Shown: positions 1-8,989, counted from the stretch's first letter. The stretch is DNA of 64,000 nucleotides from Chloroflexota bacterium (GCA_029555965.1 JAKQHY010000211.1:31407-95406); one strand, 5' to 3'. Numbers and translations: made by a program. Notes: a model not told the origin generated them from the letters alone.

Positions 1-988
1 GTGAGTCCGGATTCCTCAACTGATTGAGGACGGCCAGCCCCAATCCCAGCAGCACGGGCGGGGTGAGGCGCAGCAGCAGCACCAGCGGGTAGAAAAATGG
101 ACCGGGATCGGGGTGGAGTTGGCCCAGGAAGAACACGTCCCGCGCGCCGATGCCTTCGTGATAGCCGACGGCGCCGATCAAGCCGGTCAGTGCGGCCGCC
201 GGATCGCTCCAAAAGGGCGGGTAGAGAGCGAGAAACAGGAGCAGCGTCAGCGCGGCGAGGGCGACGACGCGCAGCAGACGCCGCACCCAGGGGCCGTCGC
301 CGCGCACCAACAGCGCCAACGCCACACCCGGCGCGGCGAGCAGGCCGAGGGTTTTGGTCAGCCCGGCCAGCGCCAGGCACAGGGCGGCGCAGCACAGCGC
401 AACGGATAGAACGGGGGGAACCGTGAGCGCGCTGTCGCGCCGGGGGAGGAGGCACAGGACGGCCAGCAGGATCGCCGTGGCCTGGAGCGCGTCGGTGTGC
501 AGCAGGCCCGAAAGCCCGATGAGGAACGGGTCGAGGGCGAGGAAGAGCGCGAGCCGCCGCGCGGCGCGTTCCCCCAGACGGCGGGACGCCAGCCGATAGG
601 CCAGCGCGACGCCAAGCGCTGTGACGAGCGCCACCAGGGTACGCCCGGCAGGCAGAAAGAAAGCCAGGTGGTCGAAGGCGGCGTCGTTTTCAGGGGCCAG
701 CCACGCCAGGTTGCGAATCCACGCCAGGTGGGCGGCGGACTCCGCCGGGGCCACGAGTTGGGTGAGGCGCACGCCCAGCGCGCCCAACGCCATCGTCGTC
801 AGCCCCGGATGGCCGGTCTGCGGAATCGCGCCCCAATCGCCGGCCGCGAGGGCGTCGGCCAACTGCACGCTGCGCATCACCCAAATCGGCTCGTCCGGCG
901 TGACGTACAGTCCCAGTGGGATCAGGCGCACCAGCAGCGCCAGCAGGAAAATCGCCCCTGCCCGCCGCCAGACTTCCCCCTTACTCAT
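1..988 (-). CDS. GT39-family membrane glycosyltransferase, C-terminus cut by window edge
   Basis: The reading frame is open from an ATG at 988 to base 1, giving about 329 residues with no stop. The protein starts MSKGEVWRRAGAIFLL and has repeated leucine/alanine-rich membrane helices. An early acidic pair (TPDEPIW) in the first extracytoplasmic loop matches the catalytic loop position of GT39/ArnT/PMT enzymes, which transfer sugars from polyprenyl-phosphate donors to lipids or proteins outside the membrane. The downstream GT2 gene on the same strand (34 bp away) resembles a polyprenyl-phosphate sugar synthase and could supply the donor. The acceptor cannot be predicted. The family call rests on topology and the acidic loop, not on a search. 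Confidence 0.75.
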   Translation of the reverse strand, partial: MSKGEVWRRAGAIFLLALLVRLIPLGLYVTPDEPIWVMRSVQLADALAAGDWGAIPQTGHPGLTTMALGALGVRLTQLVAPAESAAHLAWIRNLAWLAPENDAAFDHLAFFLPAGRTLVALVTALGVALAYRLASRRLGERAARRLALFLALDPFLIGLSGLLHTDALQATAILLAVLCLLPRRDSALTVPPVLSVALCCAALCLALAGLTKTLGLLAAPGVALALLVRGDGPWVRRLLRVVALAALTLLLFLALYPPFWSDPAAALTGLIGAVGYHEGIGARDVFFLGQLHPDPGPFFYPLVLLLRLTPPVLLGLGLAVLNQLRNPDS

Positions 989-1022
989 TACCCCTTACCC
1001 ATTTCCGCTTTCCAATTTCCCA

Positions 1023-1988
1023 TCACTCTTCCGACCGCACCACATAAATCGCCTTATCCTGCACCTCAAAATACGTGCGGATCATCAACTCACCGAGCAG
1101 GCCCATCATCAGGAATTGCACGCCGAGGATGATCAGCAGGATCGCCAGGGAGAGCAGCGGACGGTTGCCGATGTCCGCGCCGGTGAAGAGTTTGAACAGG
1201 GTGAGGTAAAGTCCCAGGAGGAAGCCCACGCCGCCGCTGACCAGTCCGGCCAGGCCGAAGAGTTGCATCGGGCGGCCCATGTACGTCAGCAGGAAGAACA
1301 CAGTGATGAGGTCGAGGATCACGCGGATGGTTTTGCTCAGGTTGTACTTGGATTTGCCGTAGCGGCGGGGGCGGTCGTTGACGGGTACTTCGGCCACGCG
1401 CACGCCCATGCTCGACGCCAGCGCCGGGATGAAGCGGTGCAGTTCGCCGTAAAGCTGAACGTGTTTGGCGACTTCCCAATGATAGATTTTCAGCGAGCAG
1501 CCGTAATCGTGCAGCGTTACGCCGGTCGCCCGCCCGATCAGGTGATTCGCCAGCAGGGACGGCAGGCGGCGAGAGAGGAACGGCTCTTTGCGCTCCACGC
1601 GCCAGCCGCTCACGATGTCGTATCCCCCTTCCTCCATCAGCTTCAGCAACTTGGGGATGTCAGCGGGATCGTTCTGACCGTCGGCATCCATCGTGATGAC
1701 GTAGGTGCCGCGCGCCAGGTCGAAGCCTGCCGCAAAGCCCGCCGTCTGTCCGAAGTTGCGGCGGAACTGCACGATGCGCAGATGCGGTTCCCGCTGCTTC
1801 AGCGCGCGGAGGACGTCCAGGCTGTCGTCCGTGCTGCCGTCGTTCACCGCGATGATCTCGTAAGAGCGCCCCAACGCCTGTAGAGCGATGGAGAGTTCCG
1901 GGATGAAGGTCTTGAGATTACCCGCTTCGTTATAGACGGGCAAGACGACGGAAATGTCTAATTCGGGCTGTGATATGGGTTGTTTCAT
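1023..1988 (-). CDS. GT2-family polyprenyl-phosphate glycosyltransferase (DPM1/ArnC-like)
   Basis: The 321-residue protein has an N-terminal GT-A fold (ISVVLPVYNEAGN near residue 12, NDGSTDD, and the metal-binding MDADGQND). Two C-terminal membrane helices follow (LFGLAGLVSGGVGFLLG and LSLAILLIILGVQFLMMG). This is the layout of enzymes that load a hexose onto undecaprenyl or dolichyl phosphate at the inner membrane face. A longer frame starts at 2051, but it reads through a heptamer repeat. The ATG at 1988 has AAAGGAGT just upstream and begins MKQPISQPELD, so it is preferred. It sits upstream of the GT39 gene and is probably its donor-making partner. Confidence 0.88.
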   Translation of the reverse strand: MKQPISQPELDISVVLPVYNEAGNLKTFIPELSIALQALGRSYEIIAVNDGSTDDSLDVLRALKQREPHLRIVQFRRNFGQTAGFAAGFDLARGTYVITMDADGQNDPADIPKLLKLMEEGGYDIVSGWRVERKEPFLSRRLPSLLANHLIGRATGVTLHDYGCSLKIYHWEVAKHVQLYGELHRFIPALASSMGVRVAEVPVNDRPRRYGKSKYNLSKTIRVILDLITVFFLLTYMGRPMQLFGLAGLVSGGVGFLLGLYLTLFKLFTGADIGNRPLLSLAILLIILGVQFLMMGLLGELMIRTYFEVQDKAIYVVRSEE

Positions 1989-2010
1989 AATGACTCCTTT
2001 GACGAATTGC

Positions 2011-2085
2011 GAGTTAGGAGTTAGGAATTGCGAGTTGCGAAGGAGGGGCATTTCATTCCTAACTCCTAACTCCTAACTCCTAACT
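2011..2085. repeat. Opposed heptamer tandem repeats (GTTAGGA / TCCTAAC)
   Basis: A forward block of GTTAGGA-type units (about 2011-2039) faces a reverse-complement block of four units (about 2056-2085), so the RNA could fold into a hairpin. The reverse block overlaps the 3' end of the cyclase-TPR gene on the minus strand: its last residues (LGVRS) and its TAG stop are encoded by the repeat. The units resemble the short tandemly repeated repetitive (STRR) heptamers described in cyanobacteria. Confidence 0.85.
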
Positions 2086-5000
2086 GATGATAAAACTGCA
2101 CTATCTCCCGGTGAGCGGGGACATTCTCCAGGTATGCCCGACGTGCGTCGCGGTCACGGAGGTGGGCAGCGCCTTCTTGGAGCAGCGCGTGCGCTTCTTC
2201 GATCAATCGCCGTGTGCGCGGGTCGTGTTGTGGGTCGAGGACGTGGGCGCAGGTCAGGTAGAGGCAGCAGGGATCGTTCAGCAGGTCTCGATCCAACGTT
2301 TCTAAGCAATGCAGGATGTGATCCACCTGATCTTTGGCCCTGCGCCAATCCCCTTGCGCCAGGAACACTTCGGCCAGCCCGGCCAGCGCAGTGAGCGTTA
2401 CATCAGGGTCATCCGCCGCCGCGTTGAGGTCGAGCGCCTGATGGTAGGCGGCGGCGGCTTCCGCAGCCAGCCCGGCGGCGCGGCAAGCGTACGCGAGCGC
2501 GAGCAAGGCGGAAGTCCACAGCGTTGGTAGACCCAACTCGCGGGCGATGCCTAGCGCCTGACGCGCACTCTCGGCGGCCTCGACGGGCGCCCCCGCGTCG
2601 CGCGTCGCTGTGCTGAGTGTCAATAGCGCGCGCCCTTCGGCGGCGCGGTCGCCGGTTTTGCGGGCGATGCGCAACACCTGCGCGTAACAGGCGCGCGCTT
2701 CCGCGTAGTTGCCCTGTTCTCTGTGGATGAAGCCGAGCGCGTCCAGAGCCAGCGTCTCCCCGTATCGGTCGCCGATTTCGCGGCTGATACTCAGGGCTTG
2801 CTCGTAAAGCGCCACGGCGCGGGCGTATTGGCCCTGGTCAAACGCGATCTCGCCGAGGTTGTAGAGAGCAGCGCGTTCGCCGCGCCGGTCGCCGATCTTG
2901 CGGTGGATGTGGAGCGCCCGCTGCTGATACTCGCGGGCTTCGTCCAGATCGAAGGCCGCCATGCCGAGGCTGCGGAGTGTGTCGGCTTCTACCTGCGGGA
3001 TGTCGGCAGCGAGGTCAAGGGCGTGGTGTAGTTGTTCGCGGGCAGCCCGGTGATCGTCCAGGTAATAGAGCGCGCGGCCCCACATCAGATAGCCGGCGGC
3101 CTCGCTGTGTGCGTCACGGGCGACGCGCGCCAGATTGAGGGCTTTTTTCCCGAAGACGATGACAGCGCCGTAATCGCCCGTCGCTTCCGCATATTGCGCC
3201 TGCCGCAGCGCGACTTCGGCCTGGAGCGCCGGATCGTCCAGTTGGTTGGCCAGGGACGCCAGTTCGGCCAGATCGGCGGATTGCGGGCCGCGCGCGCCCA
3301 GGAGGTCGTACAGTTTTTCGCGCGCGAGCAGGGCCGCGTAGCGCTGCCGGTCGGCCCCCGGCAGCAGCGCCAGGGCGCGGCTGTAGTAGTCCGCGGCCTC
3401 GGCGTTGGCAAAGTGCGCCGCCGCCTGCGCCGCCGCGCGGAGCAGATACGTCACAGCTTTCTCCGGTTGCTGCGCGCCCGCCCAGTGATGCGCCAGCAGG
3501 CCGATCTGCTCGTCCTGCGGTTCCGGGGCGGCTTGTTCCAGGGACTGCGCCACCTGTTGATGGAAGTGTTGCTGCTCGTGCTTGAGCAGGCTGTTGTAGG
3601 CCGCTTCCATAATGAGGTGGTGTTTGAAGATGTACTCGGCTTCGGGGGCGCCGGGCTGCGCGTGGATCAGATCCTCCGCCTGGAGGAGGCGCAACACTCG
3701 CTCCAGGGGCACGCTGCGCCGCGCAATGCTCGCCAAAATTCGCTGACGGAAAATACGCCCGATGACGGCGGCCATCTGCAAGACGCGCCGCGCCTCCTCC
3801 GGCAGGCGGTCAATGCGCGCCATCAGGACGCCGTAGAGGGTGGGGGGGATGGTGATGTGGACGGCTTCGCGGGTGATGCGCCACCGTTGGTTCGCCGGGT
3901 CGCGGGTGATCGCGCCGCTATCGAGCAGCGAGCGAATGATTTCCTCAACGTAGAAGGGGTTGCCTTCCGCGTGGTTCAGGATGCGCTTTTTGAGGGTCGC
4001 CGGGATATCGTCCCCCGGCAGCAGGGCGTCCACCAGCCTGGCAGATTCGACGGGGGAGAGCGGCGTCAACCACAGGTCGGTATGCGGGTGGACGTGTCGT
4101 TGCGCGGCGGTTTTGCTCACCAGCGTCCCGCCATGCGCCGTCTCCGGGCGCAGCAGGCAGAGGATGAGCAGCGGCGCGCGTTCCGTCAGGTGGAACAGGC
4201 GCTCCAACAATTCCAGGGAAGTGGGATCGGCCCAGTGCAAATCCTCACAGACGATCACCAACGGTTGGCGGTGGGTTATGCCTTCGATAAACGCCTCAAT
4301 GGCGCGAAAGGCGCCCCGCTTGAAGCGCTCACCTTCCAACTCCTCCATGGTGAGCGGGGTCACGTCCTCCAGTGGCAGGGATAACAGGTGCCCCAGGTAC
4401 AGGGTGAGCCGCTCCAGCCGTTCCGGGTAGCGTATGTCCGCCGTGGCAAGCTGTCCCACATGCGCGCGCAGTCGCCCCAGGATGTGTTGGGGCGAGTCCT
4501 CCGGCGTCACACCGAGCAGGCCGCGCAGCACATCCAGCCACAGCAGGTAGGCTATAGACGCGCCGTAGGAGCGGCAACGACCTTCCACCCAGCGCGGGCG
4601 GGTCGCGGCGGGCTGCGGGCGGACGGCGTCGTCGTAGACTTCGGCGATCAGGCGCGATTTGCCCAGACCGGCATCGCCGATAATGGTGACGATGCGTCCG
4701 GCGCCTTGCTGCAATCGGGCGAGCGCGTCGCGCAATTGCGCGGCCTCCGTCTCGCGCCCGATCATCGGCGCGCGCAGGCCGGCGATGCCGCGCAGTTTGC
4801 TTCCCGCTGCTTGCGCGGATAGCGGACGGTAGACGTTTACCGGCGACTGGAGGCCCTTGACTTGCAGGCTACCCAACGGTTTCCAGGTGAACTGCGCCTG
4901 GGTCAGGCGATAGGTGCTCTCGCCGACCAGTACCGCGCCCGGTTCGGCGGCGGCTTCCAGGCGGGCGGCCAGCGCGATCGCCTCGCCCATCGCGGTGTCC

Positions 5001-5602
5001 TCGCTGTGCTGGCGGCGGTCGCCGACTTTGGCGACGATGACGGCGCCGGTGTTGACGCCGATGCGCAATTGCAGGTCGAGGCCGCGCTGGCGGCGCAGGG
5101 CAGCCGCGAAGCGTTGGATGGCCGATTGCATCGCCAGTCCGGCGAGGACGGCGCGCTCCGGGTCGTCCTCGTGGACGACGGTTGCGCCGAAGAAGGCCAG
5201 TAGGCCGTCGCCCCGGAATTGATCCACTTCACCGCCGTAGCGGTAGATTTCGGTTTCGAGGATTTGGAAGACGCGATTCATCAGCTTGACCCATTCCTCG
5301 GTGCCGAGCTGTTCGAGCAGCGCCGTCGAGCCTTTGACGTCGGCGATGATGACGGTGACTTGTTTGTGCTTGCCCTGTAGGGCGGGGGGGCGCGCGCGCG
5401 CCGGTTGGCGGGCCGTCGTTCTCGACTCTGGTAGCGGGCCGGTCTTGGGACGGGGGACGGAGGCGGCCAGCGCCGTCAGTTTTTCGCGCGCTGCCGTGAT
5501 CAGCGGGTCTACGACGGCGTCGCCGAGGTGGGCGCGTTGGGTTTCCAGCGCGGCGATGCTCTGCTCCAATTGGGCAGCTTCGCTTAACTCGTTAATCTTC
5601 AT
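2066..5602 (-). CDS. Nucleotidyl cyclase-like domain + AAA ATPase + TPR signalling protein
   Basis: The protein is 1178 residues. A class III cyclase homology domain covers about 80-260 (QVTVIIADVKGST, FRGDGLLAFFG). A STAND/AAA-type ATPase follows with Walker A GDAGLGKS at 309-316 and a Walker B-like LVIVCEDLHWAD. The C-terminal half is rich in TPR repeats. Both metal aspartates (D88, D132) are present. The usual substrate lysine is Q128, and the transition-state asparagine (GDAVN in relatives) is A210, while R214 is kept, so cyclase activity is doubtful. The start MKINELSEAA at 5602 overlaps the upstream NYN gene by 11 bp, implying translational coupling. The frame extends to 5734, but only inside that gene. 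The family is common in Chloroflexota and Actinobacteria, and its inputs are unknown. Confidence 0.85.
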   Translation of the reverse strand: MKINELSEAAQLEQSIAALETQRAHLGDAVVDPLITAAREKLTALAASVPRPKTGPLPESRTTARQPARARPPALQGKHKQVTVIIADVKGSTALLEQLGTEEWVKLMNRVFQILETEIYRYGGEVDQFRGDGLLAFFGATVVHEDDPERAVLAGLAMQSAIQRFAAALRRQRGLDLQLRIGVNTGAVIVAKVGDRRQHSEDTAMGEAIALAARLEAAAEPGAVLVGESTYRLTQAQFTWKPLGSLQVKGLQSPVNVYRPLSAQAAGSKLRGIAGLRAPMIGRETEAAQLRDALARLQQGAGRIVTIIGDAGLGKSRLIAEVYDDAVRPQPAATRPRWVEGRCRSYGASIAYLLWLDVLRGLLGVTPEDSPQHILGRLRAHVGQLATADIRYPERLERLTLYLGHLLSLPLEDVTPLTMEELEGERFKRGAFRAIEAFIEGITHRQPLVIVCEDLHWADPTSLELLERLFHLTERAPLLILCLLRPETAHGGTLVSKTAAQRHVHPHTDLWLTPLSPVESARLVDALLPGDDIPATLKKRILNHAEGNPFYVEEIIRSLLDSGAITRDPANQRWRITREAVHITIPPTLYGVLMARIDRLPEEARRVLQMAAVIGRIFRQRILASIARRSVPLERVLRLLQAEDLIHAQPGAPEAEYIFKHHLIMEAAYNSLLKHEQQHFHQQVAQSLEQAAPEPQDEQIGLLAHHWAGAQQPEKAVTYLLRAAAQAAAHFANAEAADYYSRALALLPGADRQRYAALLAREKLYDLLGARGPQSADLAELASLANQLDDPALQAEVALRQAQYAEATGDYGAVIVFGKKALNLARVARDAHSEAAGYLMWGRALYYLDDHRAAREQLHHALDLAADIPQVEADTLRSLGMAAFDLDEAREYQQRALHIHRKIGDRRGERAALYNLGEIAFDQGQYARAVALYEQALSISREIGDRYGETLALDALGFIHREQGNYAEARACYAQVLRIARKTGDRAAEGRALLTLSTATRDAGAPVEAAESARQALGIARELGLPTLWTSALLALAYACRAAGLAAEAAAAYHQALDLNAAADDPDVTLTALAGLAEVFLAQGDWRRAKDQVDHILHCLETLDRDLLNDPCCLYLTCAHVLDPQHDPRTRRLIEEAHALLQEGAAHLRDRDARRAYLENVPAHREIVQFYHQLGVRS

Positions 5603-6641
5603 CTCCGTACATCCGCCGCCACAGCGCGACATCTTCCGCTGACGGGCCAGGCCCTGCCGGCGGTTCGCCCGTGGGGGCGAGCCGGTGTTTGTGTTTGGTC
5701 CACCGCTGCGTGGCGCGGCGTTCCCGCCCGGCAACGCGGGAGTCGGGGTGCGGTTTGACAGCGGTGGGCGGCGGGTTAGCCTCCGCGTCGCCGCCGAACA
5801 GGGCCAACCATTCGGCGACTTCTTCCGGGGGCAGGCCCTCCGGCAGTTCCTTGTCCACCGTCAGGGACACGGGGGAGGGGGTGGGCGGGGCGGCGGGGCG
5901 TCTGGGGCGCGGGGGCGGCGGGTTGGCCTCTATATCGCCGCCGAATAAGGTCAGCCACTCGGCGACTTCGCCTTCAGAGATGTCGTCCGGCTTTTCGCCG
6001 CGCGGTGTCGGTGTGAGCGGGGCCACGGGATGGCCCACCTGTTCGCCAATGGGGACGGAGGTTTTGCCAGTGGGCGGTGGCGGCACGACCGGACGCCGCT
6101 TGCCGGGCGCGTCGCGTATGGGACGGGGAGGAACTGGCGACGCGGGCGGCGGCTCAGGCAATGGCGACGCGGGCGGGAGATCGGTGGGTTCGGGGAAGAC
6201 GGCCAGCCAGTCGGCGACTTCGGCGGCGGAGATGGCGTCGGGTTTCTCTTTCCAAGCGTCGGGCAGTTGATTCAGCCGTTCGGCGAATTCCTGCGCCGTG
6301 AGCGTCCGCGCGCCCACGTCTTCCGCCCCGGCCAGCACCTCCCGGTCGGACGACACTACTGTCCAATTGCCGGCGTCGCGCAATTTGCGCAGCCGCGCCC
6401 GGATCACGCGGTCGGCGTTGGTGTGGAAGCGTGCGGCAAACACCACCTGGATGTCGGGTGTGGAGAGGGCGGGCGCGTAACCGCCGGGGATGCCGCCGTC
6501 GAATACAACGATGGCCTTGCGGCGCTCACGCCCGGCCCAGGCGCGCAGCTTCAACACCAGCTTGGCTTCGTCGTGTTCTTCGGTCAGGTCAATGTCAGGC
6601 AAGGCTGCGATTACGTTATGTCCATCAATTAGGTAAGGCAT
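5592..6641 (-). CDS. NYN/PIN-like nuclease domain protein with repeated tail motif
   Basis: The 349-residue protein has an N-terminal NYN (YacP/Rae1-like) domain: YLIDGHN with D7, VVFDGG with D48, TNADRVI with D77 and SSDRE with D99. These are the acidic positions of PIN-like RNases, so RNA cleavage or binding is likely. Residues 130-349 form a low-complexity proline-rich tail carrying four copies of a short helix-like motif: EVADWLAVF (141), EVAEWLTLF (225), EVAEWLALF (274) and the weaker EDVALWRRMY (336). The first two are preceded by matching EKPD(A/D)IS. The motif looks like a docking peptide. The gene overlaps the next one by 11 bp. Confidence 0.75.
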   Translation of the reverse strand: MPYLIDGHNVIAALPDIDLTEEHDEAKLVLKLRAWAGRERRKAIVVFDGGIPGGYAPALSTPDIQVVFAARFHTNADRVIRARLRKLRDAGNWTVVSSDREVLAGAEDVGARTLTAQEFAERLNQLPDAWKEKPDAISAAEVADWLAVFPEPTDLPPASPLPEPPPASPVPPRPIRDAPGKRRPVVPPPPTGKTSVPIGEQVGHPVAPLTPTPRGEKPDDISEGEVAEWLTLFGGDIEANPPPPRPRRPAAPPTPSPVSLTVDKELPEGLPPEEVAEWLALFGGDAEANPPPTAVKPHPDSRVAGRERRATQRWTKHKHRLAPTGEPPAGPGPSAEDVALWRRMYGDED

Positions 6642-6666
6642 ACATTGGCTTTCATTCTATATGATG

Positions 6667-6730
6667 CGTGAAACGTGAAACGTGAAACGTGAATAGCAAA
6701 ATCATCACGTTTCACGGTTTACGCTTCACG
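6667..6730. repeat. GTGAAAC heptamer repeats in inverted arrangement
   Basis: About four GTGAAAC units (6667-6693) are followed by a reverse-complement block (6706-6730, CACGTTTCACGG and TTCACG), forming a potential hairpin in the divergent region between the NYN gene and the YkvA-like gene. Further GTGAAAC-like units appear at about 6817-6845, downstream of the promoter for the plus-strand gene. A closely similar block lies at 38170-38229. Confidence 0.8.
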
Positions 6731-6779
6731 GTTGAGTTATCTTAAGCGGGATGGCAGGAATGTCAATGAGAAAAGGCGG

Positions 6780-6808
6780 TTGTCAGGGGTGGAGCGTGGG
6801 GCTATAAT
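6780..6808 (+). promoter_or_regulatory. Sigma-70-type promoter for the YkvA-ftcD pair
   Basis: A TTGTCA -35 (6780-6785) and a perfect TATAAT -10 (6803-6808) are separated by 17 bp, upstream of the plus-strand gene starting at 6915. The predicted leader of about 100 nt contains GTGAAAC-type repeat units. Confidence 0.7.
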
Positions 6809-6914
6809 CCCAGGTATGAAACGTAAAATGTGAAACGTGAGGCTTTCACTATGGAGTGCCCCGTTTCATGTATCTGAATTTGCAGAGGTTACGAAGTAAG
6901 GTAAGGAGGTGTTT

Positions 6915-7352
6915 ATGTCTGAACCTATCAATAAGTCGGAAAAGCCTTCAGCATCCTTGCAAAAGGCGGACCCCAATAAATTCTTCGGTTGGTTTGAGGA
7001 ATTTTTCGGACAGTTCCGTCTGGGTTGGCGGTTGTTGCTGGATGGGCGGGTGTCGGTGTTCACAAAAATCATCCCGGTGTTGACGACGGCGTATATCCTA
7101 TCGCCCATTGATTTGCTACCGGACCTGGCGCTGGGATTTGGGCAGTTGGACGATCTGGCCGTCTTCTTGATCGGGTTGCGGTTGTTCATTGATATGTGCC
7201 CGCCAGAGTTGGTGGACGAACACAAGGGCGGGACGCCGCTCACGCCAACGCCGCCGCCGTCATGGACGCCGCCGGACGACGTGATTGACGTCGAGGCACG
7301 CATCCCGGAATCTTCGGACGATGGGGGAGACGACGATGAAACCGTGCGTTGA
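6915..7352 (+). CDS. YkvA-like (DUF1232) small membrane protein
   Basis: The protein is 145 residues. The central segment (DGRVSVFTKIIPVLTTAYILSPIDLLPD) carries the DUF1232/YkvA signature LSPIDLLPD, followed by a second hydrophobic stretch (LDDLAVFLIGLRLFID). The C-terminal tail is polar and acidic. The molecular function of YkvA proteins is not established. The start is ATG 6915 with AGGAGG at 6904-6909. A GTG at 6909 is in frame but lies inside that ribosome site. The 3' end overlaps ftcD by 17 bp, so the two are probably co-translated, though no functional link is obvious. Confidence 0.8.
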   Translation: MSEPINKSEKPSASLQKADPNKFFGWFEEFFGQFRLGWRLLLDGRVSVFTKIIPVLTTAYILSPIDLLPDLALGFGQLDDLAVFLIGLRLFIDMCPPELVDEHKGGTPLTPTPPPSWTPPDDVIDVEARIPESSDDGGDDDETVR

Positions 7353-8850
7353 GTGCGTCCCCAACTTCAGCGAAGGCCGTGACCGTGCGGTGATCGAGGC
7401 GATTGTGGCGGCAATGCGTGCCGTGCCGGGCGTGCAACTCCTGGGCTACGAGTCGGACGTAGATCACAACCGCACGGTGGTGACGCTGGTGGGCGCGCCC
7501 GTCGCTGTGCAGGAAGCAGCCTTCCAGGGAATCAAGACGGCGGCCAACCTGATTGACATGGATCAGCATCACGGCGAGCATCCCCGCCTCGGCGCGACGG
7601 ACGTGGTGCCGTTTGTGCCGATCAGCGGCGTCTTGATGAGCGACTGCATCACCCTGGCCCAAGACCTGGGCCGGCGCGTCGGGGAAGAACTGGGAATCCC
7701 GGTCTACCTGTACGAACGGGCCGCGCTGCGCCCGGAGCGCACAAACCTCGAAGACGTGCGGCGCGGGGAATACGAGCTGCTCAAGCAGGAAATCGGCGTC
7801 AAACCGGAGCGTGATCCCGACTTCGGCCCAAAAACGCTCGGCAAAGCGGGGGCCACCATCATCGGGGCGCGACCTTACCTGGTGGCCTTTAACGCCTACC
7901 TCAACACCGCCGACGTGCGTATTGCGCAGGCCATTGCGCAGGCGGTGCGCCAATCCAGCGGCGGCTACCGGTACGTGAAGGCGATGGGCATTTTGGTGGC
8001 CGGGCAGGCGCAGATTTCGATGAACATGACGAACTTTAGCAGCACGCCGCTGCATCGCGTGCTGGAAACCGTCCGCAGCGAGGCAGCGCGGTACGGCGCG
8101 CGGGTGACACACACCGAAATCGTGGGGTTGACGCCGCAGCAGGTGCTCCTCGATGCCGCGCAGTGGTACTTGCAACTGGACGACTTCGACGGTGAGCAAA
8201 TCCTGGAGAACAAGCTGGCCGCGCAGGACGAGGGCGCGCCGTTGGGCTTCCTGGACGCAGTGGCGGCCAACACCCCGACGCCGGGCGGCGGGTCGGTGGC
8301 GGCGCTGGCAGGCGCACTGGCTGCTGCCCTGACGACGATGGTCGGCCGGCTGACGGTGGGCAAGAAGAAGTACGCCGATGTGAAAGACGAAGTCGGCGCG
8401 ATCATCCTGGCCGCCGAGAGACTCCGCCTGACGCTGGCGGCACGCATAGACGAAGACGCCGCCGCGTTCGACGCGGTGATGGCAGCGAACAAACTCCCGA
8501 AGGGGACGCCAGAAGAACAGGCGTCGCAGGCGGCCGCCGTGCAGGCCGCGACGGTGACGGCGGCAGAAGTCCCGTTGGCGACCGCCCGCGACGCGCTCCG
8601 CGTGATGGAGCTGGCCGGCGAAGTCGCGCGCAAGGGCAACGTCAATGCCGTGACGGACGCGGCGACTGCCGGCTGGCTGGCGCTGGCGGCGATGCAGGGG
8701 GCTGCGCTCAACGTGCGGGTCAATGCTGTGTCGCTGGAGGACGCCGCGCAAAAAGCCGCGTGGCTGGCAGAATTGGAGCAAATCCTGGCGCGTGCGCAAG
8801 AGTTGGTCGCGCAAATTCAGGGGACGGCGGTGCAGCGGGCAGGGTTGTAG
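7336..8850 (+). CDS. ftcD: Bifunctional glutamate formimidoyltransferase / formimidoyl-THF cyclodeaminase
   Basis: The protein is 504 residues. Residues 1 to about 290 match the formiminotransferase domains (MKPCVECVPNFSEGRD, DVDHNRTVVTLVG, DQHHGEHPRLGATDVVPF). Residues from about 300 match the cyclodeaminase domain (FLDAVAANTPTPGGGSVAAL, GKKKYADVK). The pair completes histidine degradation by moving the formimino group from formiminoglutamate to tetrahydrofolate and then forming methenyl-THF and ammonia. The fusion and length resemble the animal enzyme (about 540 aa). Many bacteria keep the two activities separate. The start is ATG 7336 after GGGGGAG, and the frame back to 7285 lies inside the upstream gene. 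No other hut genes are present here. Confidence 0.93.
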   Translation: MKPCVECVPNFSEGRDRAVIEAIVAAMRAVPGVQLLGYESDVDHNRTVVTLVGAPVAVQEAAFQGIKTAANLIDMDQHHGEHPRLGATDVVPFVPISGVLMSDCITLAQDLGRRVGEELGIPVYLYERAALRPERTNLEDVRRGEYELLKQEIGVKPERDPDFGPKTLGKAGATIIGARPYLVAFNAYLNTADVRIAQAIAQAVRQSSGGYRYVKAMGILVAGQAQISMNMTNFSSTPLHRVLETVRSEAARYGARVTHTEIVGLTPQQVLLDAAQWYLQLDDFDGEQILENKLAAQDEGAPLGFLDAVAANTPTPGGGSVAALAGALAAALTTMVGRLTVGKKKYADVKDEVGAIILAAERLRLTLAARIDEDAAAFDAVMAANKLPKGTPEEQASQAAAVQAATVTAAEVPLATARDALRVMELAGEVARKGNVNAVTDAATAGWLALAAMQGAALNVRVNAVSLEDAAQKAAWLAELEQILARAQELVAQIQGTAVQRAGL

Positions 8851-8917
8851 AGAATCTTGTTTCACGCAAAGGCGCAAAGGCGCGAAGGGAAACTTCGCAT
8901 CTTTGCGCTTTTGTTTT

Positions 8918-8989
8918 GGACGCAGATTCACGCAGATTTTCGCAGATAATAAAGAAAAAATCTGCGTTTATCCGCGTGAATCTGCGTCC
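8918..8989. repeat. Inverted repeat between convergent ftcD and kptA
   Basis: GGACGCAGATTCACGC (8918-8933) is matched exactly by its reverse complement at 8974-8989, and the pairing continues imperfectly to about 30 bp with an A-rich loop. The arm ends on the first base of the kptA stop codon. A smaller repeat (GCAAAGGC-type units, 8863-8910) precedes it. The structure could act as a two-way transcription terminator, but its internal CGCAGAT-like units place it with the dispersed repeats of this genome. Confidence 0.7.

Noticed and set aside
621..1883. Plus-strand open frame of 420 codons across the two glycosyltransferase genes
   Set aside because: It crosses the gap between two real minus-strand genes and has a His/Gln/Arg-rich low-complexity translation.
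3032..4384. Plus-strand open frame of 450 codons inside the cyclase-TPR gene
   Set aside because: Arg/Gln-rich composition and no motif. The minus-strand frame has Walker and cyclase motifs.
6909..6914. GTG start for the YkvA-like gene at 6909
   Set aside because: It overlaps the AGGAGG ribosome site that serves ATG 6915.
7240..8931. Minus-strand open frame of 563 codons opposite ftcD
   Set aside because: It is rich in Arg, His and Gln with no domain pattern and mirrors the GC-rich codons of ftcD, which is clearly the real gene.
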